Part shown: positions 53,592-64,000 of the stretch, piece by piece
How the letters are laid out: each line of letters starts with the position of its first letter
Numbering within the stretch: the stretch's first letter is position 1
Origin: Nonomuraea maritima
GTDB lineage: Bacteria; Actinomycetota; Actinomycetes; Streptosporangiales; Streptosporangiaceae
Assembly: GCF_900100395.1 (NCBI RefSeq)
Contig: NZ_FNFB01000004.1
Span: 1-64,000 of the forward strand
DNA: 64,000 nucleotides
Direction of reading: 5' to 3'
Program-made: the position numbers and the translations under genes
Notes under the pieces: generated by a model
The model's database searches: none
What the model saw: the letters and a program-made list of their open reading frames with translations, nothing else
Told to the model about the DNA's origin: nothing

Positions 53592-53786
53592 CTACTTGGC
53601 GAGCAGCTTCTTGATCTTCTTGGAATCGGCGTCGGAAAGGACGACCTCGTTCTTGAGACGGCGCGTCAGCGTGGACGACTTCCACTCGTTGTAGTGCGCA
53701 CGGTTGGCACGGCGGCGCTTGATCTTGCCGGTGCCGGTGACCCGGAACCGCTTCTTCGCACCGCTGTGCGTCTTCATCTTCGGCAT
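53592..53786 (-). CDS. rpmI: 50S ribosomal protein L35
   Basis: This 64-residue basic protein reads [20 protein letters not shown]... with the usual RRRANRAH region. GAGGAG precedes the ATG at 53786; the longer in-frame start at 53804 has no support. It sits between infC and rplT, 24 bp before rplT. Confidence 0.96.
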   Translation of the reverse strand: MPKMKTHSGAKKRFRVTGTGKIKRRRANRAHYNEWKSSTLTRRLKNEVVLSDADSKKIKKLLAK

Positions 53787-53908
53787 GTCGCCGTCTCTCC
53801 TCATGTGGTCGTGCCGGTGGCCGGGCCGGTGGTGGCCGACCCGGTCTCGGCGTCTTTCGTCTGCTGGCGGCTGCTGGGGCTGCAGTAAAGGCTAACCCCA
53901 ACGGCGGG

Positions 53909-54511
53909 TCACGCTTCCGGTGAGGAAGGTTCCGGTGAGGAAGGCTCCTCGTCGCCGCGCTGCGCCTTGGCGGCGGCCTTTTCGGCCTTGGCCTCGGCCT
54001 TCTTCTTGTGCGGACCGATCACCATGATCATGTTACGGCCGTCCTGCTTGGCGTGGGATTCCACGAAGCCGAGCTCCTGGACGTCCTCCGCCAGCCGCTG
54101 CAGCAGCCGGAAACCGAGTTCCGGCCGGGACTGCTCTCGTCCGCGGAACATGATCGTGACCTTGACCTTGTCCCCTGCCTTGAGGAACCGCACCACGTGA
54201 CCCTTCTTGGTCTCGTAGTCGTGCGGGTCGATCTTCGGCCGGAGCTTGATCTCCTTGATGATCGTGTGCGCTTGGTTCTTGCGCGCCTCGCGCGCCTTCA
54301 TCGCGGACTCGTACTTGAACTTGCCGTAGTCCATGAGCTTGCACACGGGCGGTCGAGCCGTGGCCGCGACCTCAACAAGGTCGAGGTCGGCCTCCTGGGC
54401 GAGCTTGAGGGCATCGTGAATCGAGACGATGCCGACCTGCTCGCCGTTCGGGCCCACGAGGCGAACCTCGGGAACTCGGATACGCTCGTTGATGCGGGGC
54501 TCAGTGCTGAT
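53909..54511 (-). CDS. infC: Translation initiation factor IF-3, apparent ATC start
   Basis: This factor of about 200 residues prevents 30S-50S association and checks start codons. N-domain: [24 protein letters not shown]; linker: [20 protein letters not shown]-domain: [19 protein letters not shown] and [16 protein letters not shown]. The protein naturally begins at [10 protein letters not shown], and the codon there is ATC (54511-54509), with AGGAGG 4 nt upstream. No ATG, GTG or TTG fits, and longer in-frame ATGs would translate the attenuator. IF-3 genes often use AUU or AUC so that IF-3 limits its own synthesis. Confidence 0.9.
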   Translation of the reverse strand: MSTEPRINERIRVPEVRLVGPNGEQVGIVSIHDALKLAQEADLDLVEVAATARPPVCKLMDYGKFKYESAMKAREARKNQAHTIIKEIKLRPKIDPHDYETKKGHVVRFLKAGDKVKVTIMFRGREQSRPELGFRLLQRLAEDVQELGFVESHAKQDGRNMIMVIGPHKKKAEAKAEKAAAKAQRGDEEPSSPEPSSPEA

Positions 54512-54583
54512 GGGGCCTCCTAGGTTTGCGATCCCTACGTGCTCGTCGTACGAGGGCTTGACGCGTTCCCTCGAACGCGAAAA

Positions 54584-54608
54584 GCCCCGCACGTCGCGCA
54601 TGCGGGGC
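54584..54608 (-). terminator. Attenuator hairpin in the infC leader
   Basis: On the minus strand GCCCCGCA/TGCGGGGC (9-nt loop) is followed by TTTT, about 70 nt before the infC start. An intrinsic terminator between promoter and first gene implies attenuation of infC-rpmI-rplT. Confidence 0.7.
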
Positions 54609-54752
54609 CACTGAGCTCTGTGGCTTTCGTGGCCTCGAGCTCCCCGGAGTAGTCCGGCGTGATCCTGGACCCGGCCACCTTTCGGCGACCCGGGTGGGAG
54701 GGAGACCTCCGCTTGCGCGTCCAGCAAGGCATGCCGGACCGATCAGAGAGCT

Positions 54753-54758
54753 ACACTA
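54753..54758 (-). promoter_or_regulatory. Candidate -10 box of the infC operon
   Basis: TAGTGT on the minus strand lies in a locally A/T-rich patch (GTTGTGGTAGTGTAGC), with no clear -35. Transcription from about 54745 would give a leader of roughly 235 nt containing the attenuator and further hairpins. The 330-nt gap between infC and aroE holds only this leader. Confidence 0.45.
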
Positions 54759-54841
54759 CCACAACCCCGCGGGCCCGCCGAATCATCCCCGACCAGGGTT
54801 ACAAGTCGGGCAGAGGGCCGCAAAACCCTGACCAGCTTCGC

Positions 54842-55690
54842 TCAGCCGGCCGAGCGGCGCCGCAGCTCGGCCTCCCCGGCCGCCCGCATCGCCTCGATCG
54901 GCACTCCGGCCGAGCCGGTCATCAGCTGCACCTGCCGTACCGCCTGGTGGAGCAGCATCTCGAACCCACCGATCACGATGCCGCCGGCGGCACGGACCGC
55001 CGCGGCCGCCCGCGTCGGCCAGGGGGCGTAGACGACGTCGAACAGCGCGGGCACCTCCGCCAGCTGCTCGGCGAAGGCGTCGGCCGCCCCGCCCGGCAGC
55101 GTGGAGACCACCAGGTCGGCCCGGGTGAACAGGTCGAGCTTGTCGAACGTCTCCACCTCCAGCGCCACCCCCAGCCGCTCGGCCACCCCGACCGTCTCAC
55201 CGGCCCGCGCGGGGTCGCGGACGAGCAGCGTCACGGAATGCAGGCCGAGGTTACGCAGCGCCGCGAGCGCGGACGCCGCCGTGGCCCCGCCGCCCAGCAC
55301 CGCCGCCGACCGGGGCGCCGGAACCCCGGCCTCGGCCAGGGCCCGCTCGATGCCGTGGACGTCGGTGTTGTCGCCGTGCGCGCGCCCGTCGCGGAAGACC
55401 ACGGTGTTGGCCCCGCCGACGTCGACGGCCAGCGTGGAAACCGTGTCAAGCAGAGGGAGCACGGCCCGCTTGAGCGGCATCGTGAGCGACAGCCCGGCCC
55501 AGGCGTCATCTCCGGCGCCGGGCGCGCCGCGCACCGGCCTCAGCTGCTCCAGCAGCCCTGGCAGCCGCTCCTCGTCGCACTCGAACGCCTCGTAGCTCCA
55601 CCCGTCGAGCCCCATCGCGTGGTAGGCGGCCCTGTGCAGGCAGGGCGAGAGCGAATGGCCGATGGGTGACCCCAGCACGGCAGCGCGCAT
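54842..55690 (-). CDS. aroE: Shikimate dehydrogenase
   Basis: This 282-residue NADPH enzyme reduces 3-dehydroshikimate to shikimate. Substrate loop: LGSPIGHSLSPCLHRAAYHAMG; catalytic Lys in LSLTMPLKRAVLP; GANTVVFRDGRAHGDNTD; NADP loop VLGGGATAASALAA; C-terminal GGFEMLLHQAVRQVQLMTG. The ATG at 55690 follows GGAG. It is downstream of mltG in the alaS-ruvX-mltG series, the usual actinobacterial order. Confidence 0.94.
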   Translation of the reverse strand: MRAAVLGSPIGHSLSPCLHRAAYHAMGLDGWSYEAFECDEERLPGLLEQLRPVRGAPGAGDDAWAGLSLTMPLKRAVLPLLDTVSTLAVDVGGANTVVFRDGRAHGDNTDVHGIERALAEAGVPAPRSAAVLGGGATAASALAALRNLGLHSVTLLVRDPARAGETVGVAERLGVALEVETFDKLDLFTRADLVVSTLPGGAADAFAEQLAEVPALFDVVYAPWPTRAAAAVRAAGGIVIGGFEMLLHQAVRQVQLMTGSAGVPIEAMRAAGEAELRRRSAG

Positions 55691-55804
55691 CCCCACTCCT
55701 TCCGAACAGCACGACCCTATCGCCGCCCGCCCGCCACTCACGGACGGACGGCGACACGGGCAGCGACACGTGCAGCGACACGGAGAGCGACACAGCCTGC
55801 GGGG

Positions 55805-56953
55805 TCAGCCGCCGCAGCCGCCGTTCCTCATGCACTCGGCGACCAGCGCCTGGCGTTCGGTGTCGGTGGTGGCGAACTTGGTGACGTTGCTCTTGGGGTC
55901 GGTGGCCACGAAGAACAGCCAGGGGCCGTCGGCCGGGTTGAGCGCCGCCTCGATGGCGTGGTCACCGGGGTTGGCGATCGGCCCCGGCGGCAGGCCGGTG
56001 TACTTGTAGGTGTTGTAGCGCGACTTGGTCTCCAGCTCGGCGTGCGTCGCGTACGTTCCGTACTTGTTGAGCGCGTACATCACGGTGCTGTCCATCGACA
56101 ACGTCATCGCCGGGTTGTGCTCGAGCCGGTTGTAGATGACGCGGGCGATCTTCCGCATGTCCTCGGCGCGGCCGGCCTCGGCCTGGACGATGCTCGCGAT
56201 CGTCATGATCTCGTGCGGCGTGTGCCCGAGCGCCTTGGCGCCGTCCTCGAGCTCGACACTCTTGGCCGTCTGCCGGAAGCGCTGGACCATCGCCGCGAGC
56301 ATCTCCTTCGGCGTGGTCTTCGGCTCGAACTCGTACGTGGCCGGGAAGACGTACCCCTCCAGCTTGCCCTTCGCGTACGACGGCAGGTCGAGGTCTCCGG
56401 CGTCCTTGGCGGCGGCCTCGAACTCCTTGAGCGGCTTGCCGGTCCCCTTCGCCAGCGTCTTCAGGGTGTCGGACAGCCGCAGCCCCTCCTTGATCGTCAC
56501 CGGGTCGTTGACCAGGCGCTTGTCCGGATCGAGCAGGGCCACCGCGGCCACGGCCGACATCTGGCGGCGCATCTTGTACTCGCCGGGCTGGAGCTTGTCG
56601 CTCTTCTGCGCGTTGGCGATGGCGTTGGCGAACGCCCTCGCGCTGGCCACGACGCCCTGGCGCTCGAGTTCGACGGCCACGTCGGAGGCGCTCTGCCCGT
56701 CCTTGATCTCGATGACGATCTCGTCGGTGCCCTGACCCGTGTAGTCGTCGGGCGTGATCGCGTCGTTGATCCAGTGGTAGCCGTAGTACCCGCCGCTGCC
56801 GAGAATGCCGGCGAGGACGACGAACGCGAGCAGCGGCGCCACGAACCGGCCTCTGCTGCGGCGCTTGCGCCGGCGTCGGGCCGCGCGTCTACCGCGCCGA
56901 CTGGTCTCGTCGTCCTCGGCACCGAGCAGTGCGTTCAGGTCGAGATCGTTCAT
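55805..56953 (-). CDS. mltG: Endolytic transglycosylase MltG (copy 1)
   Basis: This 382-residue single-pass membrane protein cuts nascent glycan strands, leaving anhydroMurNAc ends. A basic cytoplasmic N-terminus (RRGRRAARRRRKRRSRGR) precedes one helix (FVAPLLAFVVLAGILG). The YceG domain follows: LPSYAKGKLEGYVFPATYEF, catalytic Glu in IASIVQAEAGRAEDMRKIARVIYNRL, SRYNTYKYTGLPPGPIANPG. Its ATG at 56953 overlaps the stop of a possible 45-codon frame as ATGA. A second, longer mltG lies immediately upstream. Confidence 0.92.
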   Translation of the reverse strand: MNDLDLNALLGAEDDETSRRGRRAARRRRKRRSRGRFVAPLLAFVVLAGILGSGGYYGYHWINDAITPDDYTGQGTDEIVIEIKDGQSASDVAVELERQGVVASARAFANAIANAQKSDKLQPGEYKMRRQMSAVAAVALLDPDKRLVNDPVTIKEGLRLSDTLKTLAKGTGKPLKEFEAAAKDAGDLDLPSYAKGKLEGYVFPATYEFEPKTTPKEMLAAMVQRFRQTAKSVELEDGAKALGHTPHEIMTIASIVQAEAGRAEDMRKIARVIYNRLEHNPAMTLSMDSTVMYALNKYGTYATHAELETKSRYNTYKYTGLPPGPIANPGDHAIEAALNPADGPWLFFVATDPKSNVTKFATTDTERQALVAECMRNGGCGG

Positions 56954-57087
56954 AGCTGCGCTGGCCAATCTCCCGGCGCCGCCCGCCTGACGTCAAGCGT
57001 AAGCGCCCAACCGGCTGGGGTCACCGAGCGGAACTGGGGGGGCCGCTGGGCATGGTCCCACGACCAGCGGAGATCTCTCTGGGCCAT
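56950..57087 (-). CDS. Possible 45-codon upstream frame coupled to mltG copy 1
   Basis: An ATG at 57087 opens MAQRDLRWSWDHAQRPPQFR..., and the TGA overlaps the mltG start (ATGA). Codons look typical of the genome and the composition is not extreme. mltG copy 1 has no ribosome-binding site of its own at usual spacing, so coupling to this frame would explain its translation. It has no recognised relatives and no ribosome-binding site itself. Confidence 0.35.
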   Translation of the reverse strand: MAQRDLRWSWDHAQRPPQFRSVTPAGWALTLDVRRAAPGDWPAQL

Positions 57088-57161
57088 CGTAGAGGACAAA
57101 AAGGGGACATATGACCCAAATGTGAATCTTCGTACCGGAATGGGGGGGAGTCTATCGAACA

Positions 57162-58673
57162 TCAGTTCGTCCCGAGGTTCTTGTTCAACTCTTCCCGGTA
57201 TCTCACGAACTCGCTCTCTTTGTCGGTGAATTTGGTGATTCTATGGGCTGGATCAGTCGTCACGAACCAATGCCAATCGCCTTTGGCCGGGTTCAGCGCG
57301 GCTACCAGCGCCTTCTCTCCGGGGTTGGCGATGGGGCCCACCGGTAGCCCCTTGTGACGGTACGTGTTGTAGGGAGAGTCGACCTTGGTGTCCTTCTCCG
57401 AGACCTTCAGCGTCCGGCGGTTCTGGGCGTACAGCACCGTGCTGTCGATCTCCAGCGGGGTGTCCTTCGCCAGCCGGTTGTAGATGACCCGCGCGATCTT
57501 CGGGTAGTCGTCGTCGGTGCCGCCCTCGGCCTGGATGAGGCTGGCCACCGTCACGGCCTCGAACGGGGTCAGGTTCACCTGCTTCGCCCGTTCCTCCAGG
57601 CGCACGTGCCGGGCCGCCTGCCTGAAGCGCTCGACCATCGCGGCCAGCACGTCCACGGCCGTGTCGCCCGGCTCGACCTCGTACGTGGCCGGGAAGAGGA
57701 AGCCCTCCAGGCCCTTGGCGTACGAGGGAAGGCCGACCAGCTCCTTGTCGACGCCCTGGAGCTCGGCGAGCGGTATGCCCGTCGCCTTGGCCACACGGGG
57801 CAGCACCTCCGACACCCGCAGGCCCTCCGGCACCGTGACCCGTGTCACGACCCGGGACGCGGGCGCGAGCAGCAGGTCGAGCGCCGCCGTCGCGGCCATG
57901 CCCTTGCGCAGGCGGTAGTGACCTGGCCGCAGCCGGTCGCTCACCGAGCGGGCCTCCGTCGCCTCGACGAACGACTCGGCGCTCGCCACGACCCCCGCCT
58001 TCTCCAGCGTGGAGCCGATGCTCGCGGCACTGGAACCGGGCGTGATACGCACCGTCACGGCGCCACTGCCCGTCCCCTCGAAGTCCTCAGGACTGAGGTA
58101 CGGCTTCAACCACACCACCGCGCCGACACCCAGCGCCAACGCCCCGACCAGTACCCCCGCCGCCAGCAGTCCCACCTGCCGCACGGCCCGCCGCCTACCG
58201 TCGGACGCCTGTGCCTCCGCGGCCGCCGGCACGCCGCCGTCGCCGCTTGGGCTGCCGTCGGGCGTCTGCCCCGCGGTACCGGACCTGTGGGCCGCCTGGC
58301 CGGGCTCGTCGCGCTCGGTGCTGCCCTCGGCATGCACGTCCGCGCGGCCTTCACGCCCTGCGGCGCCCTCCCGGCCCTGGCCGCTCGCGTGCTCCACCGG
58401 GCCTCGGCCGGACTCGTCGCCGCCCTGGCCGGACTCCGCAGGGCCTGGGACCGCGTCCGCGAGGCCGGGGTGAGGGCCGGGATCGGCAGTTCCTGGCCCG
58501 TCGGAGAGCCGGCCACCGTCTGTGGCGCCCGCGACGCCCGCGGGCGCGGGCTCCGTGCGGTGGTCGCCGTCTTGGGACGGCGCCGCCCCGGTCGCGGGCT
58601 CCGGATCGTCGAGGAACGGGATCATGTCACCCGCGTCGTCGTACTCGGGAGCGTCGTCGGGTGGCCTGTTCAC
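57162..58673 (-). CDS. mltG: Endolytic transglycosylase MltG-like protein (copy 2, long N-terminus)
   Basis: This protein of about 503 residues has a disordered cytoplasmic N-terminus of roughly 170 residues rich in Gly, Glu, Pro and Ala. Next come one membrane helix (VGLLAAGVLVGALALGVGAVVWL) and a YceG domain: LPSYAKGLEGFLFPATYEV, catalytic Glu in VASLIQAEGGTDDDYPKIARVIYNRL, and SPYNTYRHKGLPVGPIANPG. The start is uncertain; GTG 58673 avoids overlap with ruvX, while ATG 58793 would overlap it by 68 nt. It is a paralogue of the next gene. Confidence 0.88.
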   Translation of the reverse strand: MNRPPDDAPEYDDAGDMIPFLDDPEPATGAAPSQDGDHRTEPAPAGVAGATDGGRLSDGPGTADPGPHPGLADAVPGPAESGQGGDESGRGPVEHASGQGREGAAGREGRADVHAEGSTERDEPGQAAHRSGTAGQTPDGSPSGDGGVPAAAEAQASDGRRRAVRQVGLLAAGVLVGALALGVGAVVWLKPYLSPEDFEGTGSGAVTVRITPGSSAASIGSTLEKAGVVASAESFVEATEARSVSDRLRPGHYRLRKGMAATAALDLLLAPASRVVTRVTVPEGLRVSEVLPRVAKATGIPLAELQGVDKELVGLPSYAKGLEGFLFPATYEVEPGDTAVDVLAAMVERFRQAARHVRLEERAKQVNLTPFEAVTVASLIQAEGGTDDDYPKIARVIYNRLAKDTPLEIDSTVLYAQNRRTLKVSEKDTKVDSPYNTYRHKGLPVGPIANPGEKALVAALNPAKGDWHWFVTTDPAHRITKFTDKESEFVRYREELNKNLGTN

Positions 58674-58725
58674 ACGACCACCCCGCCGGCCCGCCGGGCG
58701 TCCGCCCGGTTCCAGTGCCGGGCGT

Positions 58726-59205
58726 TCACGAGGCAGGTCCGTCGGCCGCGGTGGGCGGTTCGACGGGCCTGCCTGGTGGTCTTTCCGTGGCACGTTCTGA
58801 GTCGAGCGCGTCCTGCAGCAGCACGACCGCGGCCGCCTGGTCGACGACGCCGCGCTGCTTCTTGGCGCGGACGCCGCTGGCCCGCAGGCCGTGTTGCGCC
58901 GCGACCGTGGTGAGCCGCTCGTCGAACAGACGTACCGGTGTGGGCGCGAGCCGGGCCGCGAGCCTGGCGGCGAACTCGCGCGCCAGCCCGGCCGCCTGGC
59001 CCTCGCGTCCGGACAGCGAGGTGGGCAACCCCACCACGACTTCGATCGCCTCGTGCTCGGCGACGATCGCGGCGATACGTTCCAGATCGCCCTTGCCTCG
59101 CCGCACCGTCTCCACCGGCGTGGCCAGCAGCCCAGAAGGGTCGCTGCGGGCCACGCCGATACGTACGGATCCGACGTCGACGCCGATCCGTGAACCGAAC
59201 CTCAT
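58726..59205 (-). CDS. ruvX: Putative pre-16S rRNA nuclease / Holliday junction resolvase-like YqgF
   Basis: This 159-residue RNase H-fold protein has [20 protein letters not shown] with the first catalytic Asp, [25 protein letters not shown] with the acidic Glu, and [14 protein letters not shown] with the last Asp. Members mature the 16S rRNA 5' end in E. coli. The ATG at 59205 is 1 nt after the alaS stop, so it is coupled. A short Pro/Glu-rich tail is added at the C-terminus. Confidence 0.93.
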   Translation of the reverse strand: MRFGSRIGVDVGSVRIGVARSDPSGLLATPVETVRRGKGDLERIAAIVAEHEAIEVVVGLPTSLSGREGQAAGLAREFAARLAARLAPTPVRLFDERLTTVAAQHGLRASGVRAKKQRGVVDQAAAVVLLQDALDSERATERPPGRPVEPPTAADGPAS

Positions 59206-59206
59206 G

Positions 59207-61879
<2,673 letters not shown>

Positions 61880-61927
61880 GGTGGCCATCCTTTGCGTTGA
61901 GTCAGTCGGGGTTGTCAGCTGCGGTTC

Positions 61928-62158
61928 TCAGCTGTGGTTCTCAGAGTTGCCGAGCCCGAAGCGTGCCCGCAACTCGGTTTCGCGCTCCGCGGCCTCGCCG
62001 AGCACGTCGTGGGTAAAGTCTCTCACCTGCCGGAGCATGCCCGTCGCGCGGTCGGCCGTACGGCGGGCGACGTGGTCGGGTTGCAGCGCCTGCAGCCTGC
62101 GCACCACCCACAGCGCGAGGAACGCGCCGAGCGACAGGTAGAACAGCCGCCTGATCAC
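61928..62158 (-). CDS. Small membrane protein coupled to DUF948 gene
   Basis: This 76-residue protein has one N-terminal helix (LFYLSLGAFLALWVV) and a soluble alpha-helical part (LRQVRDFTHDVLGEAAERETELRARFG). The GTG at 62158 follows GGGGAGG and overlaps the DUF948 stop as GTGA. Small proteins of this type recur between DUF948 and alaS in actinomycetes; the function is not known. Confidence 0.75.
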   Translation of the reverse strand: MIRRLFYLSLGAFLALWVVRRLQALQPDHVARRTADRATGMLRQVRDFTHDVLGEAAERETELRARFGLGNSENHS

Positions 62159-62547
62159 GACGGCCTCCCCTGGCGGACCGGGGGCCGCGGGCTCGTCGAA
62201 CGGCGCACCTCGATGGCGCGGCGCACGCCGTGACCCAGCGCCGAGACCTTGATCAGCGGGCCGGTGAAGATGGTCTGCGTCACACCGGTGAGCTTGGCCG
62301 CATGGCCGGTGACCTGCTTCACATCGTGGGCGATGGCCTCGACGGCGACGAGCTGCCGGTTGGTCTCGGCGACCGTGCTGCTGACGTCGTCGAGCAGCGG
62401 CCCCAGCCGGTCGTTGAGCTCCGAGACCGCCTTGGTGGTGGCGGTGAGCAGCTTGGCCAGCCTGACCAGCACCATGACCATCACGCAGACCAGGACGATC
62501 CAGCCCACGGCCGCGATCAGCCCGGCGACCTCTCCAGCGGTAAGCAT
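62155..62547 (-). CDS. DUF948 membrane protein
   Basis: This 130-residue protein has one N-terminal membrane helix (VAGLIAAVGWIVLVCVMVMVLV) and a helical segment (LLDDVSSTVAETNRQLVAVEAIAHDVKQVT) typical of DUF948, which resembles methyl-accepting-type coiled coils. Its function is unknown. GGGAG stands 8 nt upstream of the ATG. It begins the alaS-side gene series. Confidence 0.85.
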   Translation of the reverse strand: MLTAGEVAGLIAAVGWIVLVCVMVMVLVRLAKLLTATTKAVSELNDRLGPLLDDVSSTVAETNRQLVAVEAIAHDVKQVTGHAAKLTGVTQTIFTGPLIKVSALGHGVRRAIEVRRSTSPRPPVRQGRPS

Positions 62548-62714
62548 CCGCGTATCTCCCTCGTACGCTGGGCCGGAACGGCAAGACCCTATCGCGTTCG
62601 GGTGACAACGTTAGTCCGGAAATCGACCATGACCCGGCAGCCACGTCGGCCGAAACCCTTTCACGACGCCGGTACGCGTTCGGCGGACGACCAGCAGCAG
62701 CGGCGTGTCCCCCG

Positions 62715-64000
62715 TCAGGAGCCGCGGAGGAAGTCGCGGATCTTGGACCAGCGCTCGGCCACCGGCGCCTCGGCGCCGTGCCGCGTCGGCTCGTAGTAGC
62801 GCCGGTCGCGCACCTGCTCGGGCGCGTAGTCCTGGCGGACGAGCCCGTGGTCGTAGTCGTGCGGGTACTTGTAGCCCTCGCCGTGGCCGAGCTTGGCCGC
62901 CCCGGGGTAGTGGGCGTCACGCAGGTGGGACGGCACCTGGCCGATGAGCCCCCGTCGCACGTCGCCGATCGCGGCGCCGATGGCCTTGACCACGGCGTTG
63001 GACTTCGGCGCCAGCGCGCAGTGGATCACCGCCTGCGCCAGGTTGATCTGCCCCTCGGGCAGCCCGATGAGCTGCACGGCCTGCGCCGTGGCGACCGCGG
63101 TCTGCAGGCACGTGGGGTCGGCCATGCCGACGTCCTCGGAGGCGAAGATGACGATGCGGCGGGCGATGAAGCGTGGGTCCTCCCCCGCCTCGATCATGCG
63201 GGCCAGGTAGTGGAGCGCGGCGTCGGCGTCGGAGCCGCGCATCGACTTGATGAACGCGCTGATCACGTCGTAGTGCTGGTCGCCCTGCCGGTCGTAGCGG
63301 ACGGCGGCCTTGTCGACCGCCTTCTCCACCACCTCGGCGGTGATGTCGTCGGCCAGCAGTGCCGCGGCCTCCAGGTACGTCAGCGACCGGCGTGCGTCGC
63401 CGCCCGCGAGGCGTACGAGATGGTCGAGGGCCTCGGGGGCCAGGGTGGCGCGGCCGCCGAGGCCGCGCGGGTCGGACACGGCGCGTTCCAGCACCGCGCG
63501 CACGTCGTCGTCGGACAGCGACTCCAGCGTGAGCAGCAGCGAGCGCGAGAGCAGCGGCGAGATGACCGAGAAGAACGGGTTCTCGGTGGTGGCGCCGATG
63601 AAGGTGACCCAGCGGTTCTCCACGGCGGGCAGCAGGGCGTCCTGCTGGGCCTTGTTGAAGCGGTGCACCTCGTCGACGAACAGGACGGTCTGGCGGCCCG
63701 TCATGCCGAGCTCGCGGCGGGCGTCGTCGATGGCGGCCCGCACGTCCTTGACGCCCGCCGACACGGCCGAGATCTCGACGAAGCGGCGCTTGGTGACGTT
63801 GGAGACGACGTAGGCGAGCGTGGTCTTGCCGGTGCCCGGCGGGCCCCACAGGAACAACGACATGGGGGCCTCGCTCTCGACCAGCCGCCGCAGCGGGGTG
63901 CCCTGGCCGAGCAGGTGACGCTGGCCGATCACCTCGTCGAGCGTGCGCGGGCGCATCCGCACCGCGAGCGGCTGCGGGGTGGCCTCCTCGGCGGCGGAAT
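62715..64000 (-). CDS. rarA: Replication-associated recombination protein A (partial)
   Basis: This AAA+ ATPase acts at stalled replication forks (RarA/MgsA/WRNIP1 family). Its 5' end lies outside the window, and the frame is open to the edge ([20 protein letters not shown]). Walker A is [15 protein letters not shown], Walker B is [17 protein letters not shown], sensor 1 is [10 protein letters not shown], and the C-terminal domain has [23 protein letters not shown]. The 167-bp gap to the DUF948 gene shows no gene. Confidence 0.95.
   Translation of the reverse strand, partial: SAAEEATPQPLAVRMRPRTLDEVIGQRHLLGQGTPLRRLVESEAPMSLFLWGPPGTGKTTLAYVVSNVTKRRFVEISAVSAGVKDVRAAIDDARRELGMTGRQTVLFVDEVHRFNKAQQDALLPAVENRWVTFIGATTENPFFSVISPLLSRSLLLTLESLSDDDVRAVLERAVSDPRGLGGRATLAPEALDHLVRLAGGDARRSLTYLEAAALLADDITAEVVEKAVDKAAVRYDRQGDQHYDVISAFIKSMRGSDADAALHYLARMIEAGEDPRFIARRIVIFASEDVGMADPTCLQTAVATAQAVQLIGLPEGQINLAQAVIHCALAPKSNAVVKAIGAAIGDVRRGLIGQVPSHLRDAHYPGAAKLGHGEGYKYPHDYDHGLVRQDYAPEQVRDRRYYEPTRHGAEAPVAERWSKIRDFLRGS

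Overview
The window reads as chromosomal DNA of a high-GC, filamentous-type actinomycete. Codons end almost always in G or C, neighbouring genes very often share start and stop bases (ATGA, GTGA, TGATG), and several genes look leaderless. The gene orders argCJBDFR-argH-mpg, infC-rpmI-rplT and alaS-ruvX-mltG-aroE are typical of Actinobacteria. A Streptosporangiaceae-like genus such as Nonomuraea would fit, but that is inference. The left edge cuts a 16S rRNA gene and the right edge cuts rarA.

Layout. 1-430: 5' end of a 16S gene on the minus strand, its leader, and a near-consensus rRNA promoter. 1.1-4.4 kb: a GT-C glycosyltransferase, tyrS and a small membrane PH-domain protein. 4.3-12.4 kb: arginine biosynthesis on the minus strand (argC, J, B, D, F and the repressor argR chained by start/stop overlaps, then argH and the DNA glycosylase mpg), with an ARG box before argC. 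12.5-18.7 kb: an L-rhamnose catabolic cluster (rhaEW, rhaI and rhaM diverging from a LacI-type regulator and rhaB) with two matching operators. 18.7-24 kb: a formate dehydrogenase set with a cysteine-type catalytic subunit that lacks a Tat signal, an Fe-S subunit, an NrfD-like membrane subunit and a coupled 37-residue membrane peptide. 24-27.2 kb: a DUF4916 protein, a Tat-exported sulfatase and a sulfotransferase.

27.2-36.3 kb holds the most interesting module. An RpiR/MurR-type regulator diverges from a tightly overlapping operon for a peptide-type ABC importer (lipoprotein, two permeases, one fused double ATPase) that encloses MurQ, AnmK and an AmiE-like serine hydrolase. I read it as import and cytoplasmic recycling of cell-wall (anhydro)muropeptides. 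Next to it is a decayed IS200/IS605-family element with a frameshifted tnpA and a damaged tnpB.

38-47.4 kb is accessory metabolism: an alpha/beta hydrolase, a sugar-type ABC importer without its own ATPase, a VOC protein, an acyl-CoA synthetase behind a TetR-type palindrome, a SnoaL-like protein, an MFS exporter, a small unknown protein and a Uma2-family nuclease-like gene. 47.4-64 kb returns to core functions on the minus strand: pheST, a cytoplasmic orphan histidine kinase, an RNA methyltransferase, infC-rpmI-rplT (infC apparently starting at ATC behind an attenuator), aroE, two tandem mltG paralogues, ruvX, alaS, two small membrane proteins and rarA. Strong hairpins separate most convergent units.
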